Virus record (IMG/VR): IMGVR_UViG_3300029922_000031
Span: 1-64,000 of that record
Direction: 5' to 3' (one strand)
Length of the DNA: 64,000 nt
DNA from: a virus
Of this stretch, positions 54,706 through 63,761 are shown piece by piece; the first letter of the stretch is position 1, and each line of letters starts with the position of its first letter. Made by a program: the position numbers and the translations under genes. The notes below the pieces were generated by a model. The model made no database searches, had not been told where the DNA came from, and was given only the letters and a program-made list of their open reading frames with translations.

Positions 54706-55406
54706 TAGGCCGCCTCGAGAATTCTTTGCGAGACCTCGTGGCCGAACCGGGCCTCGATCTTGGCGATCGGGAGAAGATCACCGTCAAACATGCCCTTGAG
54801 AGACATGAAGGAGTTGCTTCGCTTGGTCGCCTGGTTCATCAGCCACTCGTGGTGGTCGTCCTGCGCCGGCGTGCCGACGTAGTGCTGAACCCGGAAGCTG
54901 TAGTGGTCGCCAACGTGCAGAAAGCCCTGCTGATGATCCTCCCATTTTTTCTGGACGAACTCACAGACCTCGCCGGAGTAGAGCTGGGCGGGCCGCGGCA
55001 GATGCGGGCGCTTCCAGAATCGAAGGCACGCCTCCATCGCGAAGTCGATGTAGAGATCGTAAGGGATTCCCATCGCGTCGGCGTGTTGCCGGCCGCGCCA
55101 GATCGCTGAGATCAGCGCCTGCGGGCATTCGAACAGATCGTCCCTCTTGAGTGGTCGAACGGCTTCGGCGCCTCTGTAGTCGATCGTCTTACGAAAGAAG
55201 CGCCGATAGACCTTCTTGAACTCGTGGGCATAGAGATAGGTCGCCTTGACGGGGTTGAGATAGCGATAGTCGAACCACTTCGAGGTGAAGAGGTCGCACT
55301 CGTAATCGCGCCAGTCCTTTCGGACAAACCGAAACATGGCCTCGTCGCACTCCTCGTCCGACAGCGCCATGCCGATGATTTCTTCATTGCTTGCTGCGTC
55401 GCTCAT
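54705..55406 (-). CDS. Hypothetical protein, 233 aa
   Basis: MSDAASNEEIIGMALSDEEC, aromatic and helix-rich with many basic-acidic pairs (WRDYECDLFTSKWFDYRYLN, FAMEACLRFWKRPHLPRPAQ). No catalytic motif identified. Single gene behind the 55416 promoter. Confidence 0.58.
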   Translation of the reverse strand: MSDAASNEEIIGMALSDEECDEAMFRFVRKDWRDYECDLFTSKWFDYRYLNPVKATYLYAHEFKKVYRRFFRKTIDYRGAEAVRPLKRDDLFECPQALISAIWRGRQHADAMGIPYDLYIDFAMEACLRFWKRPHLPRPAQLYSGEVCEFVQKKWEDHQQGFLHVGDHYSFRVQHYVGTPAQDDHHEWLMNQATKRSNSFMSLKGMFDGDLLPIAKIEARFGHEVSQRILEAA

Positions 55407-55415
55407 GTCATTGAT

Positions 55416-55436
55416 TATAGCGCGCAGAGCGACGGT
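55416..55436 (-). promoter_or_regulatory. GCTATA promoter
   Basis: Minus strand GCGCGCTATAATC (55416-55421) with TGACCGTCGCTC upstream, 10 bases before the 55406 start, which implies a very short leader. Confidence 0.6.
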
Positions 55437-56233
55437 CAGACGCTGAGAATGCGCTTTAATCCGTCGAACGCCTCGCTCGGCGCGGCGTCGTCGTCTTCAT
55501 AAGCGAGCACAATCGTCTTGCACACCCCTGACCGAACAATATCGTCGGTTGTGAAATGAACATGACCGAATTGATGCTTGTTGGCGAAGCGACGAACGGC
55601 GTCGGCCAGGCCCGAGCTGCCGTCAATGTCCTTCTGCTTCATGTCGCCGTTGATGACGACCTTGCAGTGCTGACCGACGCGGGTCAGGAACATCTTCATC
55701 TGAACCGGCGTGGAGTTCTGCGCCTCGTCGAAAATGACGAACGCGTTTTTGAGGGACGCGCCGCGGAGAAACGCGAGCGGCCGCGCCTCAATGACGCCGG
55801 ACTTCAAGAGATATTCTAGGTGGCCGCTGCCGAGGCACTCTTCGAGAGCGTCGCGAACCGGGCGCAGATATGGCTCAAACTTCTCGTCAAGCTCACCGGG
55901 CAAAAAGCCCATCGACTCGCCGGCCTCGACCATCGGCCGAGTGACGATCAGCTTTTCGATCCGATCTTCCTTCAGCTCTTGCGCGGCGAGCGTCACGGCG
56001 TAAAACGTCTTGCCTGTGCCGGCCGGGCCAGTACCGAAGGTGATGATATTGGATCGAATTGATTGATCGTATAGACGTTGATTGTCCGTGAGCGGCTTAA
56101 GAATAGTGCGGGTTGGTTTGACGAGTTCCCGAAGCTGTTCTTCCTTTACGACGGCCAGAAGATTGTCATTGTTGCGTCGTTTACTTCCGCGTCTCTCGGC
56201 TCTATTGCCGGCGCGCGATCGGGAAGAACCCAT
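55436..56233 (-). CDS. phoH: PhoH-like ATPase, 265 aa
   Basis: Walker A TFGTGPAGTGKTFYAVTLAA (~68), then KLIVTRPMVEAGESMGFLPG (~95), Walker B AFVIFDEAQNSTPVQMKMFL (~165) and NGDMKQKD (~195). Helicase-like P-loop ATPase widespread in phages, linked to RNA metabolism or stress; exact role unknown. N-terminus is very basic (RSRAGNRAERRGSKRR). GAGG 8 bases upstream of the ATG at 56233. Confidence 0.9.
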   Translation of the reverse strand: MGSSRSRAGNRAERRGSKRRNNDNLLAVVKEEQLRELVKPTRTILKPLTDNQRLYDQSIRSNIITFGTGPAGTGKTFYAVTLAAQELKEDRIEKLIVTRPMVEAGESMGFLPGELDEKFEPYLRPVRDALEECLGSGHLEYLLKSGVIEARPLAFLRGASLKNAFVIFDEAQNSTPVQMKMFLTRVGQHCKVVINGDMKQKDIDGSSGLADAVRRFANKHQFGHVHFTTDDIVRSGVCKTIVLAYEDDDAAPSEAFDGLKRILSV

Positions 56234-56331
56234 TACAGTGCCTCGTTCGAAAGGTAGGGGTCTCTTTATTCCAAAAGCTTAGAGCATAAATCAGGAATGA
56301 TCTACTCTTGTTTTTGAAAAATTCCTCCCGC

Positions 56332-57420
56332 TTACATTTCGTACCAGCCCTTCCCCCACAGCAGCAGCAGACGCTCAAAGTACGCCTCGTATTTGGCGCC
56401 GATGACGGCGTGCGAATAGCGATCGATGACGTGGTTCTGAATTTTGAGCGGCGTTAGCGATCGAGCTTTGATCGCCGCGTCGCAGAATTCCTTGAACGTG
56501 CGGCAGCGAAAGCCGGTGACGCCGTCGATAACGGTCTCGGTGAACGCGCCCCAGTCGCTGGTGATGACTGGCGTGCCGCAGGCCATCGCTTCGATCGCGA
56601 CGTTGCCGAAGGGCTCGATATAGATCGTAGGAACGAACACGGCCGTCGCCTCACTCATGAGCTTGCCGCGCTCTTCCGGGCCGACGACACCGACGTATTC
56701 GACTTCGGGCGACCAGACGAGACCGGCCTCTTTGGCGCCAGGGCCTGCAATCACGAGTCGCTTGCCGAGCCTCTGGCAGACCTCGATCGCGATCTTGTAG
56801 CCCTTGCGATCGATCAGCCGGCCGACGAAGAGGTAGTAGTCCTTCTTCTTGCGAGTCGCCGCAGATCCCAGAGGAAACATGGCCGGATCGAGATAGCCGG
56901 GAATGACGGCCTCGAACCATTCGCCGTTGGCGTTCTGCGGATTGCCGTGCGTCGCGGCGCCGTAGCAGGTGTGCATCCAGGCGTAGCTCTCCCACACCCG
57001 ATATTTCGAGAACGTCCCGCCGTAGCCAATGCCAAACTCGACGGTCATGAACTCGGGGAAAGCGTCGGCGATCGCCTTGTGCGGGTAGCCGCCGATCACG
57101 CAGATGAAGTCCTTGGGGAGCGCACGCCTACGAATCTCGGTGATCGCGTTGGCGTTAAAGAGACGCCAATGAGCGTCGTTGGGGTCGAAGCTGGCGCTGA
57201 CGTAGTGCTTGTCGCCGACTGCGGCCGCTCGAACGATTTCCGAGATACAGGGGATGTGTTCGGTGCAGGGCGCCTCGTTCTGTTCGCCGGCGTAGAGAAA
57301 GACCTCATGACCGCGCGCCATCATCATCTTGCAGAAGCCGATGACCTTCGCCGTGTAGGCGCAGGTTGAAAACTCGGCGACCGTGTTCGTGTGGGGTAAA
57401 CTGACAACGTGGAAGCGCAT
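56332..57420 (-). CDS. Glycosyltransferase family 4-like protein, 362 aa
   Basis: ATG at 57420 (MRFHVVSLPHTNTVAEFSTC). GT-B features: YLFVGRLIDRKGYKIAIEVC (~195), RLVIAGPGAKEAGLVWSPEV, and the donor-site end VPTIYIEPFGNVAIEAMACG with TPVITSDWGAFTE (~270-300). Could add sugar to phage DNA, tail fibres or host surface. The neighbouring tail-fibre genes make virion or receptor decoration plausible, as inference. Confidence 0.82.
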   Translation of the reverse strand: MRFHVVSLPHTNTVAEFSTCAYTAKVIGFCKMMMARGHEVFLYAGEQNEAPCTEHIPCISEIVRAAAVGDKHYVSASFDPNDAHWRLFNANAITEIRRRALPKDFICVIGGYPHKAIADAFPEFMTVEFGIGYGGTFSKYRVWESYAWMHTCYGAATHGNPQNANGEWFEAVIPGYLDPAMFPLGSAATRKKKDYYLFVGRLIDRKGYKIAIEVCQRLGKRLVIAGPGAKEAGLVWSPEVEYVGVVGPEERGKLMSEATAVFVPTIYIEPFGNVAIEAMACGTPVITSDWGAFTETVIDGVTGFRCRTFKEFCDAAIKARSLTPLKIQNHVIDRYSHAVIGAKYEAYFERLLLLWGKGWYEM

Positions 57421-57436
57421 GTCCCTGCCCTGAATC

Positions 57437-57461
57437 AATCATCACTGACTGATGTTATAGC
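57437..57461 (-). promoter_or_regulatory. GCTATA promoter with palindromic operator
   Basis: AATCATCACTGACT (57437-57450) just downstream of GCGCTATAACA (57456-57461), before the glycosyltransferase start. Confidence 0.65.
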
Positions 57462-57486
57462 GCACAGAGAGCCCCGTGTAGAGCGA

Positions 57487-58044
57487 TCAGTAGTTGGCCA
57501 CAAGCGCGAGCACGGCGGCTGAGCACGCCGGCCAGTGCGAGTCATCGGCATAGGTCGCGTCGGCAGCGGTGATGAGCGCTCGGCACGCGGCGACCGTCGA
57601 GGCGATCCACCCGACGGCAGTCTGATACGTAGTCATGTCGGCGGCACTGAGAAGCCCCGCCGCCGCGTTTCCGATCATGTTCTGCTGAGTAGTTGCGGAA
57701 GCGACGGCGTAGATGCGCCGAGAGCATTCGGCATTGATGGTGTTGGCGAGAACGTTGGGGTCGAACTGCTGTCCATAGACGACCGTCTTGATAGTCTGCG
57801 TGCCATCGAACGTGATGGTCACACCCGTCGGTGTGTACCAGGGCGCGGGTGGTGCATCGACGAGCTGGCGCAGCACCAGCTTGCTGCCATCGGCCAACAC
57901 CTGACCGAGCGCGGCGCAGTGAACGAAGTCGCCGTTCGAGAGCTTGATGACGTCGGGGATGCTGGGGAATTGACCCGCTGTATCGCCGAAGAACTGTAGC
58001 TCTTTGCCCGTGGCGTCGACGAGCGAGTAGCCAATCTGTTGCAT
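57487..58044 (-). CDS. Tail-fibre-associated protein, 185 aa
   Basis: ATG at 58044 (MQQIGYSLVDATGKELQFFG). C-terminal region FDPNVLANTINAECSRRIYA with many Ala residues resembles the helical end of tail fibre assembly proteins (INAE-x-RRI, as in DUF4376-like). Coupled to the glycine-rich fibre gene. Probable chaperone or distal fibre part. Confidence 0.6.
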   Translation of the reverse strand: MQQIGYSLVDATGKELQFFGDTAGQFPSIPDVIKLSNGDFVHCAALGQVLADGSKLVLRQLVDAPPAPWYTPTGVTITFDGTQTIKTVVYGQQFDPNVLANTINAECSRRIYAVASATTQQNMIGNAAAGLLSAADMTTYQTAVGWIASTVAACRALITAADATYADDSHWPACSAAVLALVANY

Positions 58045-58045
58045 G

Positions 58046-59068
58046 TCACATCCCAAGCATTGCTAGGTTGAAGCCGAAAGTCGCGCTAATGTAGAAGGTG
58101 TAGCGGACCATGCCCGCCGCGCCGGTGCCGCCCGATCCCGACGCCCAGTTGCCGCCACCCCCGCCGCTAGGGGCCGCCCCGGCGTTCGACGACGTCCCAG
58201 CGTTGCCGCCTGCACCGCCATCTGGAGGGCCGCCCGCACCACCTGTACCAGTGGGAGACGCTGCACCGGCTGTGCCAGCTCCAGTTGGGCCGCCGCCGCC
58301 GCCACCCCCGCCGCCGGGACTGACCTGGCTGGAGTTTCCACCACCATTGCCTCCATTTTTCCCTGTAGCCCCTGTTGGCCCATAAGTGCCACCCGTACCA
58401 CCGACCGTATTGGTGATGGCGTCTCCGCCCGTACCACCCGTTGCATAGAGGCCATTGGCAATTGAAGTTGGCTGCGAGGTAGCTGAGATATTCAGCCACG
58501 AATTTGTTCCGGTCGCGCCAACGTTGATCGATCCAGCGGTCGTGGCGCCGACAGACCAATGAAGCGTACTTCCTGATGTAAAGGAGAGCAGGAGCAGGCC
58601 GGCATAACCACCACCAGCGCCACCCGATCCCGCCTTATTGTGGCCACCGCCTGCCCCGCCGCCAGCGTAAGCTTCAAGCCCGACGGCATATGTGCTGGCC
58701 GGGGCGCTTGCGCTGCCCGCGCCGGTCGCCGTGACGGTCGTCGAGAACTCGTAGGTGACGTCGCCGCCGATGCCTGGCGCCCAGCAGGGCGTCGGCAGAT
58801 CCCACAAGCTCGGCTGCAACGGCAGCGTGCCAGAGCCAAGCGCCTTGAGGAAGCGCTCCGACTGCGCGCGCGTTCGAAAGAAGCCGATCCACGCAGCGTT
58901 CCCGTCAGGGCGACGCGCGATCAGGTAGCGCTGCGGACGAGCAACGCCGTCGAGCGGGCGGGCCACGCGCTCCGAGCGCGCGATCGCCGTCCCTAGCGTT
59001 TCAAGCGCGCGCGCGGCAAGAAGACCAGGCGGTGGCTTGAAGCTGGGATTGTAGTGAGCCAGCATCAT
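58046..59068 (-). CDS. Glycine-rich tail fibre tip protein, 340 aa
   Basis: N-terminal ~110 residues are ordinary ([40 protein letters not shown]), then a long Gly/Ala/Ser/Asn-rich part ([20 protein letters not shown] and Gly-runs near residue 250) ends in a hydrophobic strand ([19 protein letters not shown]). Glycine-rich adhesins of tailed phages form polyglycine-II sandwiches that touch receptors. Start is ATG 59068 or the adjacent ATG 59065. Confidence 0.75.
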   Translation of the reverse strand: MMLAHYNPSFKPPPGLLAARALETLGTAIARSERVARPLDGVARPQRYLIARRPDGNAAWIGFFRTRAQSERFLKALGSGTLPLQPSLWDLPTPCWAPGIGGDVTYEFSTTVTATGAGSASAPASTYAVGLEAYAGGGAGGGHNKAGSGGAGGGYAGLLLLSFTSGSTLHWSVGATTAGSINVGATGTNSWLNISATSQPTSIANGLYATGGTGGDAITNTVGGTGGTYGPTGATGKNGGNGGGNSSQVSPGGGGGGGGGPTGAGTAGAASPTGTGGAGGPPDGGAGGNAGTSSNAGAAPSGGGGGNWASGSGGTGAAGMVRYTFYISATFGFNLAMLGM

Positions 59069-61425
59069 TGCAGCGCGTAGATGCTGTAGGTCGACACACC
59101 GTTGATGCGTCGGATGAAGAGGATGAACTTGCTACCGCTCGTCGTCGTCAGCGGGCTGCCGATCGACGAACCAACTGTGTAGCCAGAGAACGTGATCGAG
59201 CCGGCGGATGCCCCATTGGTGACGAGGATGTCGATCTCGCAGTCAGACGCCGGCGCCGCCAATGTGAAGGCGCCGTTGTTCGTCAGATACTGCACGTTGC
59301 CGAGCGCCGGGTTTGGCGTCGTGGTGCCGCTCGAGACGGTGCCAAGGTTGTTTGGCGCGAGCGAGAAGCCGACGCCGATCGTCGCCGTCGCTGAGAAGTT
59401 CGGTCCCGATGCGCCGGTGGCGCCGGTCGGGCCGATTGCACCCGTGGCGCCTGACGCTCCTGATGCTCCGACGCCCGTTGGGCCGGTGGCTCCAACAGCG
59501 CCGGTAGCTCCCGTCACGCCGACGCCGGTCGGTCCGACAGGACCCGTCACACCGATAGGTCCAGTAACGCCTACGGGGCCGGTGGCCCCCGTCACGCCCG
59601 CTCCGGTGGCTCCAACAGGGCCGGTAGCTCCAACAGGGCCGGTGAAGCTCGCGCCAGTGACACCAATCGGACCAGTGACACCGATCGGACCAGTGACACC
59701 AATCGGACCAGTGACACCGATCGGACCAGTGACACCAATCGGACCAGTGACACCGATCGGACCAGTCGCGCCGGTCGCTCCGACTTGGGCGATCAACGTC
59801 CAGTAGGTGCTCCAGCTTGCGCCAATTCCAGGCTCGGTCGTCGAGCCGGAGGTGTTTCCGAGCTTGCAATAATAGCTTGCGCCACCATCCGAGACTGCGT
59901 CGTTGATCGCGTAGACGGTGGCCGTAACCCAAGCGCCACGCCAATTGATCGCAGGACCCGTGACGCCGGTCGGTCCGATCGCGCCGGTGACTCCTACGGG
60001 ACCAGTGACGCCGGCGGGGCCGGTTGCCCCTGTAACGCCCGCGCCGGTCGCCCCAACGGGACCAGTTGCGCCAGTGACACCTGCCCCGGTCGCCCCGACG
60101 GAGCCTGTCACGCCTACGGGACCAGTGACGCCGGCCGGGCCGGTAGAGCCGGTTGGACCAGTGGCGCCCCGCTGCGCGATCAGCGTCCAATAGGTCGTCC
60201 AGGTTCCACCGACACCGGGCTCAGTGCCCGATGCAGACGTGTGCGCCGACGTGCAGATATAGCTCGAGCCGGAATCCGCGACGGCGTCGTAAACGGCGTA
60301 GGCGGTGCTCAGCGCCCAAGCGGAGCGCCAGGTGGTTGAGCCGCCCGCGGGACCGGTTGCTCCGGTCGCTCCGGTTGCTCCACTTACGCCGGAGTCGCCA
60401 ACCTGAGCGAGCAGACTCCACTTCGCCGTCCAAGCCGACCCAAGGCCGGGCTCGTTGAGGGCGGCGCTCGACGTGTGTGCGGTCGTACAAATGTAGCTGG
60501 AGCCGGAATCCGCGACGGCGTCATTGACGACGTACGCCGTTGCGTCGGCCCACGCTTGACGCCAGTTCGTGGAGCCGCCCGCGGGGCCGGTCGACCCAGA
60601 GGGGCCACTGGCGCCGGTCGGACCGGTTGATCCCGTCACACCGGCGGGGCCGGTCGGGCCAGTGGGGCCGGTTGCTCCGGATGCGCCGGGTCCGGTGGGA
60701 CCAGTGAGACCCGTCGTGCCCGTCGCGCCTACGGCGCCTGTAACGCCGACAGGTCCAGTGACACCGACAGGTCCCGTGGGGCCTTCGGCGCCAGTCGGGC
60801 CGATTGCACCCGTGGCGCCTTGCTGCGCCATGAGCGACCAGTAAGTCGTCCAGCTTGCGCCAACGCCGGGTTCAGTCGTCGAACTCGACGTGTTCCCAAG
60901 CTTGCAGTAGTAGCTGGAGCCGCCGTTTGAGACGGCGGCGTTGATCGCGTAGACGGTGTCCGTGAGCCAGTCTGAGCGCCAATCGATGACCGGGCCAGTG
61001 ACGCCGGCGGGACCGGTGACACCCGCGGGGCCGCTCGCTCCCGAAGGACCGGTCGAACCGCTGGCGCCGGAAGCGCCCATGACGCCGGTTGGGCCTGTCG
61101 TACCTTGAGCGCCGGTCGGGCCGACGGAGCCCGTGGGTCCAACAGGTCCTGTGGGACCACTTGCGCCGGAAGCGCCAGTCGAAGCGAGAAGACTCCACTT
61201 CGTCGTCCAGCTTGCGCCGACGCCGGGCTGCGTCGTAGAACCCGAAGTGTGTGCAGCGGTGCAGATGTAACTCGAGCCGTCGAGCGAGACTGCGTCGTTG
61301 AGGAGATAAGCGGTGGCGGTGAGCCAGACATCACGCCAGTTTGTCGAGCCGCCCGCGGGGCCGGTGGGGCCGGTGACGCCGATCGGGCCGGTAGAGCCGA
61401 CAACTTGAAGGATAACGCTCGTCAT
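59065..61425 (-). CDS. Collagen-like tail fibre protein with five carbohydrate-binding-like modules, 786 aa
   Basis: Gly-X-Y collagen blocks ([18 protein letters not shown]) separate five repeats of a 50-residue module (W-x-x-x-W...TAY-x-x-N/Y-DAV...GSSY-x-C...EPG-x-G...WSLLAQ), similar to small CBM5/12-type domains, each with one Cys. The C-terminal ~110 residues ([20 protein letters not shown] ... [20 protein letters not shown]) form a distinct tip. Likely a trimeric side or tip fibre binding host sugars. Confidence 0.85.
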   Translation of the reverse strand: MTSVILQVVGSTGPIGVTGPTGPAGGSTNWRDVWLTATAYLLNDAVSLDGSSYICTAAHTSGSTTQPGVGASWTTKWSLLASTGASGASGPTGPVGPTGSVGPTGAQGTTGPTGVMGASGASGSTGPSGASGPAGVTGPAGVTGPVIDWRSDWLTDTVYAINAAVSNGGSSYYCKLGNTSSSTTEPGVGASWTTYWSLMAQQGATGAIGPTGAEGPTGPVGVTGPVGVTGAVGATGTTGLTGPTGPGASGATGPTGPTGPAGVTGSTGPTGASGPSGSTGPAGGSTNWRQAWADATAYVVNDAVADSGSSYICTTAHTSSAALNEPGLGSAWTAKWSLLAQVGDSGVSGATGATGATGPAGGSTTWRSAWALSTAYAVYDAVADSGSSYICTSAHTSASGTEPGVGGTWTTYWTLIAQRGATGPTGSTGPAGVTGPVGVTGSVGATGAGVTGATGPVGATGAGVTGATGPAGVTGPVGVTGAIGPTGVTGPAINWRGAWVTATVYAINDAVSDGGASYYCKLGNTSGSTTEPGIGASWSTYWTLIAQVGATGATGPIGVTGPIGVTGPIGVTGPIGVTGPIGVTGPIGVTGASFTGPVGATGPVGATGAGVTGATGPVGVTGPIGVTGPVGPTGVGVTGATGAVGATGPTGVGASGASGATGAIGPTGATGASGPNFSATATIGVGFSLAPNNLGTVSSGTTTPNPALGNVQYLTNNGAFTLAAPASDCEIDILVTNGASAGSITFSGYTVGSSIGSPLTTTSGSKFILFIRRINGVSTYSIYALQ
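59654..59761. repeat. Six tandem copies of an 18-bp unit (three of 36 bp)
   Basis: Units CCAGTGACACCRATCGGA alternate A and G at the variable base, so the true step is 36 bp repeated three times. Encodes the GVTGPI collagen repeat and suggests recent slippage or recombination. Confidence 0.88.
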
Positions 61426-61456
61426 CTGCCCATGGTCCTAGAGAAACCCCAGAGTA

Positions 61457-61470
61457 AGTCAAAACTGATT
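61457..61470. promoter_or_regulatory. Palindromic operator-like site before the fibre gene
   Basis: AGTCAAAACTGATT, 32 bases upstream of the ATG at 61425. Confidence 0.58.
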
Positions 61471-61475
61471 GATAT

Positions 61476-63353
61476 TCAAGCTCGCCATTTTCCCTTCTGG
61501 AAAGTCACGAGGCTGCGCTTGTCGTTCGGGTAGTGAATGATGTCGGCCGTAGCCCAGCTCGACGGGCCAAGATTGTAGCCGTGATGCAAATTCATCCCGC
61601 CGGCGCCATAGACGCCGTCGTTAATCGAGGGCGAGTGCTTATCGCCGACAGACATTTTCCGACCCATCTTCGCGTAGCCCATCATGGTCGCGCGGGTGCC
61701 GTTCGACCCACGAAAGCCGTGATGACCGCACTCGATCCCGCCAATCAGGTAGGAATAGCCGTCATAGGCCCACTCGACGTGGTCGACGCTCTTGCCCATC
61801 AGATCGCGCAGGGCGTATTCGAGCAGCGCGAACCGTTCTGGCTCCTTGTAGGCGTCGAGCGCCTTGGCGACTCGATAGCGATTGTTCGCCATCGCCGCCT
61901 CGAGTTTTAGACCGAATGAAAGATTGATGCCGTCATTCCGATAGCGCCCCTCTTTGATGTAGCGATTGAGGGCGAGATCGTGATTCGATTCGACGTTGAC
62001 GATCTTGAGACCGGGTCGTTTGAGCGCGGCGTAGAAGGCGCCGAGGTTCTCGACCTCCGTCTGAACCGACGAGCGGCCGCGCACCGCCAGCTCATAGGCG
62101 GCATGGCCGTCGTCTGCCCTGTGATGGTTGCCGATCTCCTGATCGTGCCCGTCATGAATGAAGATCGTCTCCGGCTTCAGAACGTCGAGGATCGACTGAT
62201 TCCAGATGTGCTTGTTCGTACGAACGTCGAGACCGAAGTTGCCGCGCGCGTTCGCCGGGTCGAGCTTGGCGTGATGCAGGTCGCCGAAGACGATCGCCTT
62301 GACCGTGTGACCGGTCTCGACCAGGCCGTCATGCACGAAGATGTTGAGGTCGTAGAAACTTCCATCCTCGCTGGCGTTGAGCTGCCGGCAGAAGACATCG
62401 CCATCTTCGTCGAACTCGACCAGCGTCGCGCCGATGACATGGTGAAAGATCGACTTTGAGCCGGCTTTCCGGGCGATCACCTTGGGGCGCGTGACGGCGC
62501 CGGAGGTCATGATCTGATAGGCTTGAACGCCCGGATCGGTCGACGGGATGCTTTCGAGCGCGAGCTTGGAATGCGGGAAGACTGCCCAGCGGCTGCGGCT
62601 GTATGTGGCGAGACCGGAGAGCGGCCGATCGGCGGTCGGCAGCGTGTTCATTTCGCCGCAGAAGACGAAGTTATCGCCGATGGCGAGCTGACCGAAGCAC
62701 AGATGCGGCGTCAGTTCATTGGCGTAGGAGCGCGAGATCGGGTTGTTCTCGCTCCACCACTGCGTCTCATAGGTCCATGGGCCGACGATGATCTCGGCGC
62801 CGATCGCCGTGGCGTAGGCTTGAAGATTGATCCAGAACTCGGCGTGAAGCGGCGCGTCGTTCTGAGCGCCGGCGAAGATGAACTTGCGATCGCGGCAGTC
62901 GGCGATCGGCGCGACCCGGAGGGTGTCTGAGATCCAGGTGCGCGGGGTGCCCTCGATCATTTCATAGACGCCAGTATCGCGGTCATAGCGCTCGGAGAGA
63001 TAGCTGTCGACGATGATCGCTTCGGGATTGATGACGGGATAGTCAGAGCGCTGCAACAGCGTTGTGATCTCTGCGTTCAGTCGCGTAGCGCGCGCTTTGG
63101 CATGATCTTGGGCGGTGAGCTCGGGCGCTTCTTCTGTCTTGACCTCGACATCCTTCTCACGCGACCGGGTGACGATCAGCGGCAGGCTCATGCCCGCCTC
63201 GAGGAGCTGACGATGCGTCGCGGCGCGGTTGATCACCGATTTGCGGGAGAGGCCGAGAGCTGCCGCAACATGCGCGATAGTCGGGCAATCATCGAGATCG
63301 TTGTACGCGGCGATGAACTCGTCCATCTTCGGGACAGATTGGAAACCCACCAT
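61476..63353 (-). CDS. T5 A1-like protein: metallophosphoesterase with N-terminal HTH, 625 aa
   Basis: N-terminal helix-turn-helix (IAHVAAALGLSRKSVINRAA, ~28-48), then a long beta region and a metallophosphoesterase core: VFGDLHHAKLDP (~370), IFIHDGHDQEIGNHHRADD (~405), VNVESNHDLALNRYI (~455) and IECGHHGFRGSNG (~550). Layout matches phage proteins annotated A1, the T5 pre-early protein needed for host DNA degradation and second-step transfer. Its own operator-promoter at 63405-63431 fits early control. Confidence 0.75.
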   Translation of the reverse strand: MVGFQSVPKMDEFIAAYNDLDDCPTIAHVAAALGLSRKSVINRAATHRQLLEAGMSLPLIVTRSREKDVEVKTEEAPELTAQDHAKARATRLNAEITTLLQRSDYPVINPEAIIVDSYLSERYDRDTGVYEMIEGTPRTWISDTLRVAPIADCRDRKFIFAGAQNDAPLHAEFWINLQAYATAIGAEIIVGPWTYETQWWSENNPISRSYANELTPHLCFGQLAIGDNFVFCGEMNTLPTADRPLSGLATYSRSRWAVFPHSKLALESIPSTDPGVQAYQIMTSGAVTRPKVIARKAGSKSIFHHVIGATLVEFDEDGDVFCRQLNASEDGSFYDLNIFVHDGLVETGHTVKAIVFGDLHHAKLDPANARGNFGLDVRTNKHIWNQSILDVLKPETIFIHDGHDQEIGNHHRADDGHAAYELAVRGRSSVQTEVENLGAFYAALKRPGLKIVNVESNHDLALNRYIKEGRYRNDGINLSFGLKLEAAMANNRYRVAKALDAYKEPERFALLEYALRDLMGKSVDHVEWAYDGYSYLIGGIECGHHGFRGSNGTRATMMGYAKMGRKMSVGDKHSPSINDGVYGAGGMNLHHGYNLGPSSWATADIIHYPNDKRSLVTFQKGKWRA

Positions 63354-63404
63354 GAATCAGTTCTCTCTGCTGCGCTGGAACCGCTTGAAAGCGATCCCTT
63401 CTAA

Positions 63405-63431
63405 TATAGCAAGATCAGTCAACGTTGACTG
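63405..63431 (-). promoter_or_regulatory. A1-like gene promoter with perfect 16-bp palindrome
   Basis: CAGTCAACGTTGACTG (63416-63431) is the most symmetrical operator copy. It lies upstream of GCTATATTAG (63405-63410), overlapping the -35 position. Confidence 0.7.
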
Positions 63432-63434
63432 GAA

Positions 63435-63761
63435 TCATTGGAGTTTCGTCCGTTTCATAGCGGCAGTCGCCTTCTCGTAGTAGTTTACGATGTTGCTCAT
63501 CCGCAGCATCCAGCTTGCCACTTGGACGTCGTTCTGGAGGGCGAGCTTCTCGTCGCCCATCGACACGCAGGCCATTGTGCCGCAGAGACCCCAGTGAATG
63601 CGCGAGAGCTTGACCGGCGCCGGGCGAGCCGGCTGCGCGATCGCGATAGGCTCAACGCTTAACTGGACGGGCGGCGCCGGAGGCTGACTCGAGCAGGCTG
63701 TCAACAGCGTCATTGTCGCGATTGATAGCGTCAATCGCCTTGACCATTTCAGGATCGACAT
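63435..63761 (-). CDS. Outer-membrane spanin lipoprotein (Rz1-like), 108 aa
   Basis: ATG at 63761 (MSILKWSRRLTLSIATMTLL) with a lipobox LTAC, then SSQPPAPPV proline-rich linker, typical of o-spanins. The 5' part is nested out of frame in the upstream coiled-coil gene, the classical Rz/Rz1 arrangement. Joins inner and outer membranes at lysis. C-terminal helix (VASWMLRMSNIVNYYEKATA). Confidence 0.72.
   Translation of the reverse strand: MSILKWSRRLTLSIATMTLLTACSSQPPAPPVQLSVEPIAIAQPARPAPVKLSRIHWGLCGTMACVSMGDEKLALQNDVQVASWMLRMSNIVNYYEKATAAMKRTKLQ

Noticed and set aside
59654-59761. CRISPR-like repeats
   Set aside because: 18-bp units are contiguous and encode the collagen repeat, with no spacers.
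63416-63431. LexA, FNR/FixK or CtrA box
   Set aside because: FNR/FixK sites have TTGAT-N4-ATCAA (opposite half-site order), and LexA or CtrA sites have other sequences; the palindrome does not match them.
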